Shown here: piece by piece, positions 25,393 through 34,091 of the stretch | Layout: each line of letters starts with the position of its first letter | Numbering within the stretch: the first letter of the stretch is position 1 | NCBI RefSeq assembly: GCF_004917065.1 | Contig: NZ_SSYA01000002.1 | Coordinates: 845,897-909,896 of the forward strand | Origin: Geomonas ferrireducens | Lineage (GTDB): Bacteria > Desulfobacterota > Desulfuromonadia > Geobacterales > Geobacteraceae | DNA length: 64,000 nucleotides | Reading direction: 5' to 3' | Notes under the pieces: generated by a model | Told to the model about the DNA's origin: nothing | Seen by the model: only the letters and a program-made list of their open reading frames with translations | Databases searched by the model: none | Made by a program: the position numbers and the translations under genes

Positions 25393-26410
25393 CGGCAGGG
25401 AGCGGGGGATCGTCTTTCTCAAGTGGTTTCCCTATGACAAGAGAAACGAAACCATCGCGGCGGCTCTGGGCGCGGAATGCCATTTCATCTGCTCGCTGAA
25501 GAGGAGAACGCCCTGGAACGCTCCGCTTCGCTACCTGGTGCAGATCTTCAAGACGTTGTTTTTATTGTGGCGCAAGCGTCCCGGAACGATCCTCATCACC
25601 AATCCTCCCGTATTCGCTGCCGCGACGGTCGCTTTGCACTGCGCGATCTTCGGTGGCCGTTTCATCATGGACAGCCATTCCGGCGCGCTGGCGGAGCGAT
25701 GGCGCCTCTTCCAGGGACTGCACCGCCTTGTCGCCCGCAAGGCGGCTCTCGTTGTGATCACCAACGAGACCTTTCAGGCTGTGTACCGCGAATGGGGTGC
25801 GCAGACGCGCATCATCTCCGATATCGTGATGAACATACCGTGCCGCAAGCCCACCGCGCTCGGCGACGGCTTCCATGTCATGGTCATCTGCTCCTTCGAT
25901 CCCGACGAGCCGATCGCCGAGATACTCGCCGCCGCGGCGGGGCTTCCCGAGGTCTCGTTCATGGTCACCGGGAACTTCGGGCGCCTCGACCCGGAGCTGA
26001 TTGGAAGCAGTACTCCGAACGTCACCTTCACCGGTTTCCTGCCCGATGACGCATATTTCGCCCTTTTGCATGCCTGCAACGCGGTGATGGTCCTCGTGGA
26101 CACGGAGGACACCATGCAGCAGGGAGCCTACGAGGCGGTCTCGGTGAAAAAGCCCATGGTGCTCTCGGACTGGCGTCTGCTGCGGGAGAGTTATCCAAGC
26201 GGCGCGGTCTTCGTGGCCAACGAGCCAGAGGCGATCCGGGCCGGGGTGCTTCACCTCATCGAGCAGTACGACGAGTACCTTGCCGGAGCTGAGCGAACAT
26301 ACAGGGAACGTGTCGCGATCTGGGAGGAGAATTGCCATTTCCTGGCTGGTTTTTGCATGGAAGCTCCCGCCGGTAACAGGGACACTTCCGCGACCTCGCT
26401 CGACGCCTAG
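25382..26410 (+). CDS. Glycosyltransferase, GT-B-like
   Basis: A 342-residue protein whose N-terminal half has LFLLWRKRPGTILITNPPVF and FIMDSHSG, resembling the acceptor domain of family 4-like glycosyltransferases, with a donor half that is less typical. The ATG at 25382 overlaps the end of the previous gene. Its stop overlaps the stop of the convergent gene: both TAG codons share the tetranucleotide CTAG at 26407-26410, so no terminator fits between the two genes. Confidence 0.72.
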   Translation: MNANGRERGIVFLKWFPYDKRNETIAAALGAECHFICSLKRRTPWNAPLRYLVQIFKTLFLLWRKRPGTILITNPPVFAAATVALHCAIFGGRFIMDSHSGALAERWRLFQGLHRLVARKAALVVITNETFQAVYREWGAQTRIISDIVMNIPCRKPTALGDGFHVMVICSFDPDEPIAEILAAAAGLPEVSFMVTGNFGRLDPELIGSSTPNVTFTGFLPDDAYFALLHACNAVMVLVDTEDTMQQGAYEAVSVKKPMVLSDWRLLRESYPSGAVFVANEPEAIRAGVLHLIEQYDEYLAGAERTYRERVAIWEENCHFLAGFCMEAPAGNRDTSATSLDA

Positions 26411-28713
26411 GGCGCATACTCCTTCCAGACGAGCCCGGTGTCTGAGATAAATTTGGTGACCCCGTCGGAGTCCTGCATGCTGCCGGTAAAAGCGCCATCG
26501 TCTTCCCAGACGATCCCATCCGGCATGAGCACCCTCGCCACCACGGTCTTGCCGGTAATCGCCTTGGAACCAAGCCGTCTGGTTTTCCCAGTCTTGCTTT
26601 TTTCGTAGACCTTCACGATGCAGCTCGCCTGGGCAGCGCTTCCTCCTTCACCTTCTGCGACAAAGGTGTAGATACCTTCCGCGGTCTTCTCGACGATGGC
26701 CTCCTCGGCATGATCGGGGGTCTTCACGACGATGGGGGACAGCTTCTGCTCGCGCCGCGACTCGTTGCGGGAAAGCGGCCTGCTTCGTTTCGACCTCGGG
26801 TACTCCCTGAAAAGAACCGTGAGCTTTAGATCGCCGGCACTCTGCACGATGACTTTCAAGTCCCCATAAATGATCGGCAATACAAGCCCTTTCTCCTCAG
26901 CAGGTTTCGGTTTCTGGGTAACGGTTTCCGCCGATTTTGATGCCGGTTTGGGAGGCTGCGATGCCTGTTTTGGCGCGGTGCCGGAGGCAGAACCGGAAAC
27001 TGCAGGACTGCTGGCCTGGGCGACACGCAGCTTGCGCTCCATTGCGGCAACACGTTCCCGTTCAGCTTTCTCGGCCGCAAGACGCTCGCGCTCACGGGCG
27101 AGACGCTCCGCTTCCGCCTTCTGTGCAGCCTTTCTCTCCTGTTCCGCCCTCAACCTTTCCTGCAGCGCCTGCTCGGCCTGTCTCTTCTTCTCAAGGGCGG
27201 CACCCCGCTCCCGCTCCGTCTTCTCGGCGGCTAACCGCTCGCGCTCACGAGCGAGACGCTCCGCTTCCGCCTTCTGTGCCGCCTTTCTCTCCTGCTCCGC
27301 CTTCTTCTTTTCCTGCAACGCCTGTTCGGCGGCTTTCTTCTTCTCGAGCGCTGCAACCCGTTCCAGCTCCGTCTTCTCGGCGGCAAGCCGCTCGCGCTCA
27401 CGGGCCAACCGTTCCGCTTCCGCCTTCTGTGCAGCCTTCTTCTCTTGTTCCGCCCTCAATTTTTCCTGCAAAGCCAGTTCTTTGATCTTCTTTTTCTGTG
27501 CTGCGAGGATCCGCTCCTGCTCGGCCTGTTCTGCCGCCGCCCGCTTGCGCATCCGGGACAGCCTCTCTTTTTCCTCTCGCTCCGCAGCCCTCTGCTCCTG
27601 TTCGGCGAGGCGTTTTTGCAACTCCTGCTCTTCCTGCCTTTTCCTCTCCGCCGCCGCCAAGCGCTCCAGAGCAGCTTTTTCCTCAGCGCGCACACGCGCG
27701 AGCTTTTCCTGCTCAGCACGTTCGGCGATTCGTTGCTCCTGCTCCAACCTGGTCTTCTCGCGACGCGCCAGCTCAGCCTTTTTGGATCGATCTGAAGCAG
27801 CCAAACGCTCCTGTTCAGCCTTTTCCTCAGCCATACGTTCACGTTCACGGGCAATACGTTTCTGCTCCGCCAGTGCCGCAGCTTTTCGTTCCAGCTCCGC
27901 CATCCTCTTATCCTGCAGTTCCTGCTCGGCACGCTTTTTCTGCAGCGCCGCGGCACGCTCCTTTTCCGCCTTTTCCGCGGCGACCCGTTCCCTCTCCTGG
28001 GCAAGCCGCTGCCGCCGCTCACGTTCCGCAGCCTTGCGCTCCTCGGCAGCTTTTTTCTTCTCTTGCGCCTGCTGTTCCTTGCGCTGGCGTTCGGCTGTCT
28101 TGCGCTCCTCTAACGCCCGGGCCTTCGCCGCCGCAGCCGCCGCGCGTTCGGCTTCTTTCTGCTCCGCATCGGCCTTTGCTGCAGGAGTCTCGTCTTCGGT
28201 CGTCGCTTCAGACTGCTCTTCGTCCTCTTCTTCATCGGTGGACTTCGCGGTCAGTGCAGCGACCTTCTTAGGCTCAGGAGGCGGCGCTTTCTGCAGCAGC
28301 GCTTTTTTAACCACCAACCGCGTGGTCGTCACCTCCATCGCCGGCTCAGCATCAGGAGTATCCTGCTGCAAGAGTGGGTCGGATGCAGGAGGAGTAGCCG
28401 CCGTTTCAGATGTGGCCGTTTCAGGAGGTGCCACGTCAGTTTTTTCCGACGCATCCGCCGCCAGAACAGCATCAGAGGAGGCCGCCGTTTGGGAAACCGG
28501 GGTAACATTGGGAGCGGGTGGTACTTCGGATGGAATAGACGAGGCGGAGAGCCAGAGTACATCGAACCTGGGGGTGTTGCCGGTCTGGGGATAATAGAGG
28601 GAACTGACCGACGCCATGGCAATAAGCATCGTGTGCACGGCAATCGATCCCAAAACCGCCCACCACACGTCTTGTCGCGCTACCCTTCTTGTGAGCCAGA
28701 CACGGTCTTCCAT
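26407..28713 (-). CDS. Large single-pass membrane protein with charged coiled coil and 51-residue repeats
   Basis: A 768-residue protein. One N-terminal membrane segment (VWWAVLGSIAVHTMLIAMASV) is followed by an acidic, Pro/Ala-rich linker (to about 175), then about 390 residues of nearly unbroken Arg/Glu/Ala/Lys helix, and a globular C-terminal domain (about 600-768). The plan recalls TonB/TolA-type proteins that span the periplasm, but no TonB C-terminal motif is seen and I do not recognise the last domain. Three tandem 51-residue units at about 430-582 are nearly identical in sequence and in DNA. Lies at the end of the minus-strand block, with no sign of a signal peptide cleavage site. Confidence 0.75.
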   Translation of the reverse strand: MEDRVWLTRRVARQDVWWAVLGSIAVHTMLIAMASVSSLYYPQTGNTPRFDVLWLSASSIPSEVPPAPNVTPVSQTAASSDAVLAADASEKTDVAPPETATSETAATPPASDPLLQQDTPDAEPAMEVTTTRLVVKKALLQKAPPPEPKKVAALTAKSTDEEEDEEQSEATTEDETPAAKADAEQKEAERAAAAAAKARALEERKTAERQRKEQQAQEKKKAAEERKAAERERRQRLAQERERVAAEKAEKERAAALQKKRAEQELQDKRMAELERKAAALAEQKRIARERERMAEEKAEQERLAASDRSKKAELARREKTRLEQEQRIAERAEQEKLARVRAEEKAALERLAAAERKRQEEQELQKRLAEQEQRAAEREEKERLSRMRKRAAAEQAEQERILAAQKKKIKELALQEKLRAEQEKKAAQKAEAERLARERERLAAEKTELERVAALEKKKAAEQALQEKKKAEQERKAAQKAEAERLARERERLAAEKTERERGAALEKKRQAEQALQERLRAEQERKAAQKAEAERLARERERLAAEKAERERVAAMERKLRVAQASSPAVSGSASGTAPKQASQPPKPASKSAETVTQKPKPAEEKGLVLPIIYGDLKVIVQSAGDLKLTVLFREYPRSKRSRPLSRNESRREQKLSPIVVKTPDHAEEAIVEKTAEGIYTFVAEGEGGSAAQASCIVKVYEKSKTGKTRRLGSKAITGKTVVARVLMPDGIVWEDDGAFTGSMQDSDGVTKFISDTGLVWKEYAP
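26977..27435 (-). repeat. 153-bp tandem repeat, three copies, inside the coiled-coil gene
   Basis: The landmark CGCTCGCGCTCACG recurs at 27083, 27236 and 27389, exactly 153 bases (51 codons) apart, and the flanking bases agree closely. The outer bounds are approximate. Such in-frame repeats can expand or contract by recombination, changing the length of the helix without breaking the frame. Confidence 0.8.
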
Positions 28714-28801
28714 AGTTCCCCACAGCTAAGGTGCCACCCTTTTCAAGAGATAGCCGTTAGATGATGGGGCGAATGGTTAACGCCCCCCCTAACGTGTCAC
28801 C

Positions 28802-30397
28802 TCAAGCAGGTTCTTTCTTGTCGTCCACGATGACAGGCGTCACGGCGGGGTACCTGTCGATCAGATTTTTATACTGCGGGATGTTCTTGACGAAGATGTT
28901 GGCAGCCCGGTCCGCATAGATCAGCTTCCAGTCCCTGTTCTTCAGCAGATAGCGAGACAGGTGCGAATCCGCCTCGAATATGACCCACGTCATGCCGTAC
29001 TTCTCAAAAACCTTTTCCCACCCCTGGTGAAACCCCGTCACTTGACGAAATTCCTTCAGGCGGTCTGCGCCGTACATATCGAGCCTGCCGTCAACGAACA
29101 CCTTGTACGCCGGAGCGGCCGCGTAGATAAGGTAGTCCCCGAACTCGTCGCTGTTAAACATGTTGCCGGCTATTCGCTCTTTTTTTATGAATTCGGTGGC
29201 AGCCACCGGCTTGCTTTTCGGATCGAAACCGTAAGTGATCCTCCCGGTTGCAGCGAAATACGCGACAAGAACAACAGAGGCCGCAGGCCACAGATACCTC
29301 ACGGCCTTGGCATCGAGTCTGGAGATGTTCTCCGACCGCCTTTGCATGAAGCGGGAGAAGCGATTGTCTTTTTCGTAGAGATTATCGTTAAGCATGCCCG
29401 AAAGGATGCGAGCGGCTACGATGGCGAAGAGCGGGATGTATCGTGCGGAGTAGAGTGACATGTGCAGAAAGAGAGCGACCAACATCACGTCGATGAAGTC
29501 GAGCTTTTTCCTCGACCAGGCAAAAGCCGCGACCAAGAGCACCAGGTAGAGCTCGAATCCCTTTGCGTACTTCTCGTGGAAGTTGGGAGACATGAATTCG
29601 GATATTGAATCCATGAGATAGCCGGAGGATGTGAGTTTGAAGGGGAAAAGAAGTATGTAGTAGCCGTAAGGGTTCACAAGACATACCGCCAAGCACGCTG
29701 CTGCCGCTACCGCAAGCGCCTTGAGCCTTACCAGGGCCGTTTGCCTATCTTCGACGGAAAAGAGCGCTTTGATGGCGTTCCCCGCGACGAAGATGAAAAG
29801 CACGATGAAACCGCCCATAAATCCGCCATGGAGGTTGACCCACAAAAGCATGAGCAAAGGAAGCGCGTAGAGCAAGTTCCTGTTTTTGTACTGGTACAGA
29901 CAAAGGATGTGATACCACGCAAGAGTGAGGATAAAGGAAAAGATGTGCGGCCTAGCGAGCCAGTGCAGTCCGGAAGAGGCCGTAGCCAGTATCACCACCG
30001 CAAGAGAAATAAGGATGTTCTTGTCCCTTGCATGGATCGTTTCGAAGAGGAGCATGGCGGTCAGGGCGATGAAAAAGCTGAAGAAGACGACGACTCCGGT
30101 CAGGCCGAAGGCGCTGTGGACGAGGGCCATGATCACCTCGGAGAGCCATTCGTGGGCGGTCCAGGGCAAGGGAGGCGTCAGGTAGGAGAACATGTCGTGC
30201 TGCGGCACCTTCATCGTCTTCATGATGTATTCGCCGGCGCGAATGTGGTATCCGGTGTCGCCGTCGTTCAGCAGGCTCTGTCCCAAATGCACAGAGACCA
30301 GCAAAAAAATCGCGACAAAGAGAAAGTCCGCGATGGACGGAAGCAAAGAAGTGCGTTTGGTAGTCTCTGTAGTGGTCAATAGAATCACCTTTTGCAA
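28802..30397 (-). CDS. Polytopic membrane protein, glycosyltransferase-like
   Basis: A 531-residue inner-membrane protein with about ten to twelve hydrophobic segments. It has an early acidic loop with LLNDGDTGYHIRAGEYIMKT followed by AHEWLSEV; such acidic first loops are seen in GT-C-type membrane glycosyltransferases, and the C-terminal soluble region has NMFNSDEFGDYLIY and FVDGRLDMYG. I infer a lipid-sugar-using transferase, but the family is not certain. The 88 bases before the next gene hold a GGGGCG...CGCCCC hairpin without T-run (28766-28786). Confidence 0.68.
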   Translation of the reverse strand: MQKVILLTTTETTKRTSLLPSIADFLFVAIFLLVSVHLGQSLLNDGDTGYHIRAGEYIMKTMKVPQHDMFSYLTPPLPWTAHEWLSEVIMALVHSAFGLTGVVVFFSFFIALTAMLLFETIHARDKNILISLAVVILATASSGLHWLARPHIFSFILTLAWYHILCLYQYKNRNLLYALPLLMLLWVNLHGGFMGGFIVLFIFVAGNAIKALFSVEDRQTALVRLKALAVAAAACLAVCLVNPYGYYILLFPFKLTSSGYLMDSISEFMSPNFHEKYAKGFELYLVLLVAAFAWSRKKLDFIDVMLVALFLHMSLYSARYIPLFAIVAARILSGMLNDNLYEKDNRFSRFMQRRSENISRLDAKAVRYLWPAASVVLVAYFAATGRITYGFDPKSKPVAATEFIKKERIAGNMFNSDEFGDYLIYAAAPAYKVFVDGRLDMYGADRLKEFRQVTGFHQGWEKVFEKYGMTWVIFEADSHLSRYLLKNRDWKLIYADRAANIFVKNIPQYKNLIDRYPAVTPVIVDDKKEPA

Positions 30398-30419
30398 AAG
30401 ATTGCGGCAACGGTCGAGG

Positions 30420-31472
30420 TTAACCTTGCAAAGGATCTCGTTGTGTCAATTGACGGGGCGCTCTGGGCTTTCTCCACCCCGCAACAAGCCCGAATATCAT
30501 CCTGCTCCCAACCGCCAGGGCCTTCAGATTACTGGAATTTCCGCCTTTGCTGAGGCCGACCCGGTTGTGGAAGGTGATCGGACACTCAACGACCGCGAGA
30601 CCTTGAGCCAGCGCGGTATCAAGAAAATGGGCGTTGAATTCCAGGTTGATCTCAGGGTTCAGGTACGGCATGAGGACCTCAAGCGCCTGGTTCCTGCAGA
30701 GCTTGTAGGTGGTTCCCACGTCGGTGAAAGTCCCACGTCCCAGATGCTTCACCTCGAGCAGCTTTCCAGCGAAGAAATTGCCGTAGTACATGAAGGTGCT
30801 GAGCTGCGTGCGCCGCTCGCGCAGTTGCTCGCTTATGCGTGTTCCGTTGACGATATCGGCGTGCGGCAGGTATGCCAGGAACTTCTCGATGTCGTAGGCC
30901 CGGAAGGTCATATCACCTTCGCATAAAAGGGTCAGCTCGGTATCTTTAAAGCTGAGCCCCTCGCTCAAGGCGCGATAGACGCAGTTGCCGTACCCCTGGA
31001 GCGGTTCGTTCACGACGAGCGCTCCTGCGGTTCGCGCGCATTGTGAGGTTCTGTCCGAGCTGTTGTTGTCCACCACGATGACGCGCCTGACCAACGGGTG
31101 CGCTTTGAAGTCCTCAACCGCGGCACCGATGCTGAGCTCGTCGTTGTAGGCCGAAAGCACAACGGTCACGCCGCAGTTGGAGGGTGGAGCCCAGCGAACC
31201 GGCGTCGTGCGGCGCTTGGAAGGGAAGAGCACGAAGAGGTCGTAACAGATGAGCAGTCCCCCGGCGACCACGGGCATGCCGCTGTACCAGACGACCCGAT
31301 CGGCCACCCATAGCCACTGCCCGTCGCCTTGGCACAGCAGTCTTAGGAAACCGATGAAAACGCCGGTCAGATACACGCACATCCCGGCCAGCGCGAGCAA
31401 TATCCCGTACAGAAAAGCGGGAAAGGTCGCAATTTGGTGCAGCGCGGACTTTAGAGGGGAGTGTTCTCTCAT
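30420..31472 (-). CDS. Family 2 glycosyltransferase with membrane segments
   Basis: A 350-residue protein. ATG 31472 overlaps the preceding stop (ATGA), so it replaces the longer frame from 31493. Two N-terminal hydrophobic segments precede a GT-A domain with VTVVLSAYND (about 100), VVDNNSSD (about 134) and a metal site ending EGDMTF in place of the usual DxD. It resembles dolichyl-phosphate-mannose-type synthases that make a lipid-linked sugar, which would feed the GT-C-like proteins on either side. Same strand and spacing suggest one operon 33082-28802. Confidence 0.78.
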   Translation of the reverse strand: MREHSPLKSALHQIATFPAFLYGILLALAGMCVYLTGVFIGFLRLLCQGDGQWLWVADRVVWYSGMPVVAGGLLICYDLFVLFPSKRRTTPVRWAPPSNCGVTVVLSAYNDELSIGAAVEDFKAHPLVRRVIVVDNNSSDRTSQCARTAGALVVNEPLQGYGNCVYRALSEGLSFKDTELTLLCEGDMTFRAYDIEKFLAYLPHADIVNGTRISEQLRERRTQLSTFMYYGNFFAGKLLEVKHLGRGTFTDVGTTYKLCRNQALEVLMPYLNPEINLEFNAHFLDTALAQGLAVVECPITFHNRVGLSKGGNSSNLKALAVGSRMIFGLVAGWRKPRAPRQLTQRDPLQG

Positions 31473-33082
31473 CGTCTTTTGTACAGAAACCACATGTCTG
31501 ATTCGGCCGCGAGGAAAAACCTGTGGTCAAGTCCGGACCGGTAGTTCTTGAGTAACCCGTCAATGGGGGAAGCCGGCCGCTTCGGAACCATGACGATGTC
31601 GGCATCGCCGAAATACCACGCCTCGGATGGGCGATGCCCGTCGCTGAAGGTGTAATTGTAGGTCGCAGCAGCCATCCCCCCCCTCGGAGCGCTTCTTCCC
31701 ATGGAGTACGGGAACGGGTTCATCATGTCCATGGTCAGGACCTTGTCGGACGGACGGGAATGCTCAAGCAAGATGCGGATGCCGCTGTTGACGTATTCCA
31801 CGTATCTTTTCCCGTTGCTGTTTGGCTCCCACTTGTCGTCATACATAAGCAGGGGACTCAGGCGCGGTTCGGTGAACCTCACGAGCGAAGAGCTGTCCGA
31901 AGGCCAGGTTTTCTGTACAAGACCGTAGGCGAGACCGTAGAACTGGGTGAAGAATGAAATGAAAAAGAACGTTACGCCGGCAACCAGCGCGAGCCTTTCC
32001 ACACGAAACGGGGCCTTCTTCCGCGCACGAAACTTATTGCCGCTGCGCCGGTGCACCTCGATGACCAGCAAGAAGGAGTAAAGAACGGTGAGAGGCAGTT
32101 CGGTGTATTGCTGGTTGCTGCAAAGAAGCACCATGTCCAGTGCAAAAAAGAAAAAGCCCAGCAACACATAGGTAAAGCCGGGAGCATCGCTGCCTTGACG
32201 GCTCATCGTTATCGAGCTTTGCCAGGACAACAGGACGATGAAAAGCAGGTAGACCGCGTTGCCTGATAATTTGATCAACAACTCCTTATAGCTGAAGCTC
32301 ATCGCTCTGGCCCCTGCCGCAAGCTGAAGATCGTGATAAAAGGCGGCTGCGTCGAAGTCAAGGTACGTCAGAAAAGCCAGAGACGTCAGGAAGAACCCGA
32401 GCGTCATGGCAGACAGACGCGCTTTCGAACGCCGGCCGAGCAAAAAGGAGGCCCCGATCATCAGCACCACCACCCCGAAGTAATTCGCCTTGAGAAACAG
32501 CAGCAGTGCGGCAACCACCCCCGTCGATGCACCGCCGATCTTTTCCTCCCATTCAGTAGCCGCTCTCAGCCGGAACGCCTCGATCATCACAAGCCCCAGC
32601 AGTACGTACCCGTAACGGTTGTAGTACATCGCGTGGCTGGAATTGACCGTCCCCCACCCGAGAGGATAGGGAGAAACCAGCAGCAAGGCGAGGTAAAGGC
32701 AGATGAAGAATCTAGGAACAAACGAAACGGCATCGCGGCTCAGGCGATACCCCCAAAGTGACAGGACAAACGCGAAGAGCGCGTTAGCGTACCCGATCGC
32801 GTTCACCGAACCGTGCGAAAGGGCCATCCCGGCGCCCACCACCAGGAAGGAGAGCGCCCCCCATGGGCTGGTGAAGTCCAGGTGCGGACGCTGGCCGTTG
32901 AACACGCGCCACCCATTATCAAGCAGGAAAAAGAGGTCGTGCCCGAACTTGCGTGTGGGAACCGCGCCCACATACGCGGCGGCAGCGCACACCGCACCGA
33001 GACAGGCGAGAAAGAGCACATTCCGGCGTTGCCTGGCCGCGCCGTAACCGTCTCGTGATGGATTTGTGAGGTCACTGCGCAT
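31469..33082 (-). CDS. Polytopic membrane protein, GT-C-like, polysaccharide region
   Basis: A 537-residue protein with a Lys/Arg N-terminus, about ten hydrophobic segments and a C-terminal soluble tail (about 410-537). An early loop has FLLDNGWRVFNGQRPHLDF, again with acidic residues as in GT-C enzymes. No family is certain. It is translationally coupled to the GT2 gene, which fits a model in which that enzyme supplies a lipid-linked sugar and this protein uses it on the periplasmic side. Confidence 0.68.
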   Translation of the reverse strand: MRSDLTNPSRDGYGAARQRRNVLFLACLGAVCAAAAYVGAVPTRKFGHDLFFLLDNGWRVFNGQRPHLDFTSPWGALSFLVVGAGMALSHGSVNAIGYANALFAFVLSLWGYRLSRDAVSFVPRFFICLYLALLLVSPYPLGWGTVNSSHAMYYNRYGYVLLGLVMIEAFRLRAATEWEEKIGGASTGVVAALLLFLKANYFGVVVLMIGASFLLGRRSKARLSAMTLGFFLTSLAFLTYLDFDAAAFYHDLQLAAGARAMSFSYKELLIKLSGNAVYLLFIVLLSWQSSITMSRQGSDAPGFTYVLLGFFFFALDMVLLCSNQQYTELPLTVLYSFLLVIEVHRRSGNKFRARKKAPFRVERLALVAGVTFFFISFFTQFYGLAYGLVQKTWPSDSSSLVRFTEPRLSPLLMYDDKWEPNSNGKRYVEYVNSGIRILLEHSRPSDKVLTMDMMNPFPYSMGRSAPRGGMAAATYNYTFSDGHRPSEAWYFGDADIVMVPKRPASPIDGLLKNYRSGLDHRFFLAAESDMWFLYKRR

Positions 33083-33108
33083 GGAGAATGGTACCTGCCT
33101 CGCGGAGT

Positions 33109-33450
33109 CTAAGTGATTTCAATCCGATTACCGATGACGGTGGCGGCGGCGTCAAGGACGCCGACGGGGAGTTCGAGGACGCTGTAGGCCTTGACCGGGG
33201 GAGCCGATACCCGGCCGGGTCGAAGCCCCTTCGTCATCGCCACCACCCGCATGTCGCGATCCAGGAACACCACGTCGATGGGGAATTTCATTCCGAAGCT
33301 GTGGACGCTGCGGCAGGGCCTGATCCACATCGCTTCTCCAGGCGGGAGCTCCTCCCTGCCGAGGAGCCCCTTTAGCCTGGAGAAAAAAGTGTCGGCGACC
33401 GCGACGCGGCTGGCGATCTCTCTCCCTGAGGTCGCGTCGATCGCCCTCAT
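33109..33450 (-). CDS. DUF192 family protein
   Basis: A 113-residue protein of the DUF192 family, recognised by ADTFFSRLKGLLGREELPPGEAMWI, CRSVHSFGMKFPIDVVFLD and the end LELPVG. Its role is unknown; members are often exported. ATG 33450 overlaps the end of the beta-barrel gene, with AGGTGA directly before it. No signal peptide is seen, unusual for exported members, so it may be cytoplasmic. Confidence 0.8.
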   Translation of the reverse strand: MRAIDATSGREIASRVAVADTFFSRLKGLLGREELPPGEAMWIRPCRSVHSFGMKFPIDVVFLDRDMRVVAMTKGLRPGRVSAPPVKAYSVLELPVGVLDAAATVIGNRIEIT

Positions 33451-33451
33451 G

Positions 33452-34057
33452 TCACCTGAACATGTTCTCGGGGAGAAAAAGCCTGACACCTACCGCGCCG
33501 AGGAAGCTGGTCGGATCATACTCACTGGCAGTGCCCTTGACGTCACCCTTCGGCGCGAAGACCCCCTTGACTTCAGCGGTGAGCGCGACCCCCTTGGTGA
33601 CGAAATAATCCACACCCGCATTTATGTGCCCACCCGTGGTCCACTCGAAATCAAACTTCTGGCCGGACTGGTACTGGAAATCGCCGGTGATGAAATCGAC
33701 TCCTGCCCCGAGGTAAGGGACCAGGCGGTTATCCGGGTTGAACCGGTACTGAAGCCCGAGGGAGACATCGGTGAAAGCAGCCTCGCCGACTTTCAATCCG
33801 TTCACCTCGAGATCTATGGTCGGCACCTGGGTGATATCAAGCTCGGCCGCGAGGTTTTTGCTCAAGCCGTAGATGAGACCTCCTCCTGCAGCCAGTCCGG
33901 TTTTCGAATCGGTGGCCCCGGTGATGAAATCGTCCTGCAGAGGAACGGCGAAACCGACCTTTCCGGTGATACCCAACCTGCCGTCAATGTCTGCCGCCAT
34001 GACACTCCCCGCCGAGAGTGAAAAGATAAAAAATACCAAGAAAATGAATTTGCGCAT
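33452..34057 (-). CDS. Outer-membrane beta-barrel protein, OmpW-like
   Basis: A 201-residue outer-membrane protein. It has a signal peptide ending SVMA-AD, then alternating beta strands such as GLAAGGGLIYGLS and GAVGVRLFLP, and ends in Phe-Arg rather than a C-terminal aromatic. The spread of strands and length point to an eight-strand barrel of the OmpW/OprG group. ATG 34057 lies four bases after AGGAGG; ATG 34060 is a nearby alternative. It shares its strand with the Ig-repeat lipoprotein upstream by about 30 bases. Confidence 0.75.
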   Translation of the reverse strand: MRKFIFLVFFIFSLSAGSVMAADIDGRLGITGKVGFAVPLQDDFITGATDSKTGLAAGGGLIYGLSKNLAAELDITQVPTIDLEVNGLKVGEAAFTDVSLGLQYRFNPDNRLVPYLGAGVDFITGDFQYQSGQKFDFEWTTGGHINAGVDYFVTKGVALTAEVKGVFAPKGDVKGTASEYDPTSFLGAVGVRLFLPENMFR

Positions 34058-34091
34058 CATGCCTCCTGTAGCTGTAGGTTCAGAGGGAAAC

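Noticed and set aside
24517-25422. 301-codon minus-strand frame opposite the WcaL-like gene
   Set aside because: Shadow of a glycosyltransferase gene with recognised motifs.
26977-27435. CRISPR-like array
   Set aside because: The 153-bp repeats are in frame, without spacers, inside one coding region.
26870-28594. 574-codon open frame on the plus strand opposite the coiled-coil gene
   Set aside because: It is a Ser/Cys/Ala-rich shadow of a long Arg/Glu/Ala coding helix on the other strand; no ribosome-binding site and no known domain.
28766-28786. Rho-independent terminator between the coiled-coil and membrane-protein genes
   Set aside because: GGGGCG...CGCCCC is only a six-pair stem without a T-run on either strand; too weak to call.
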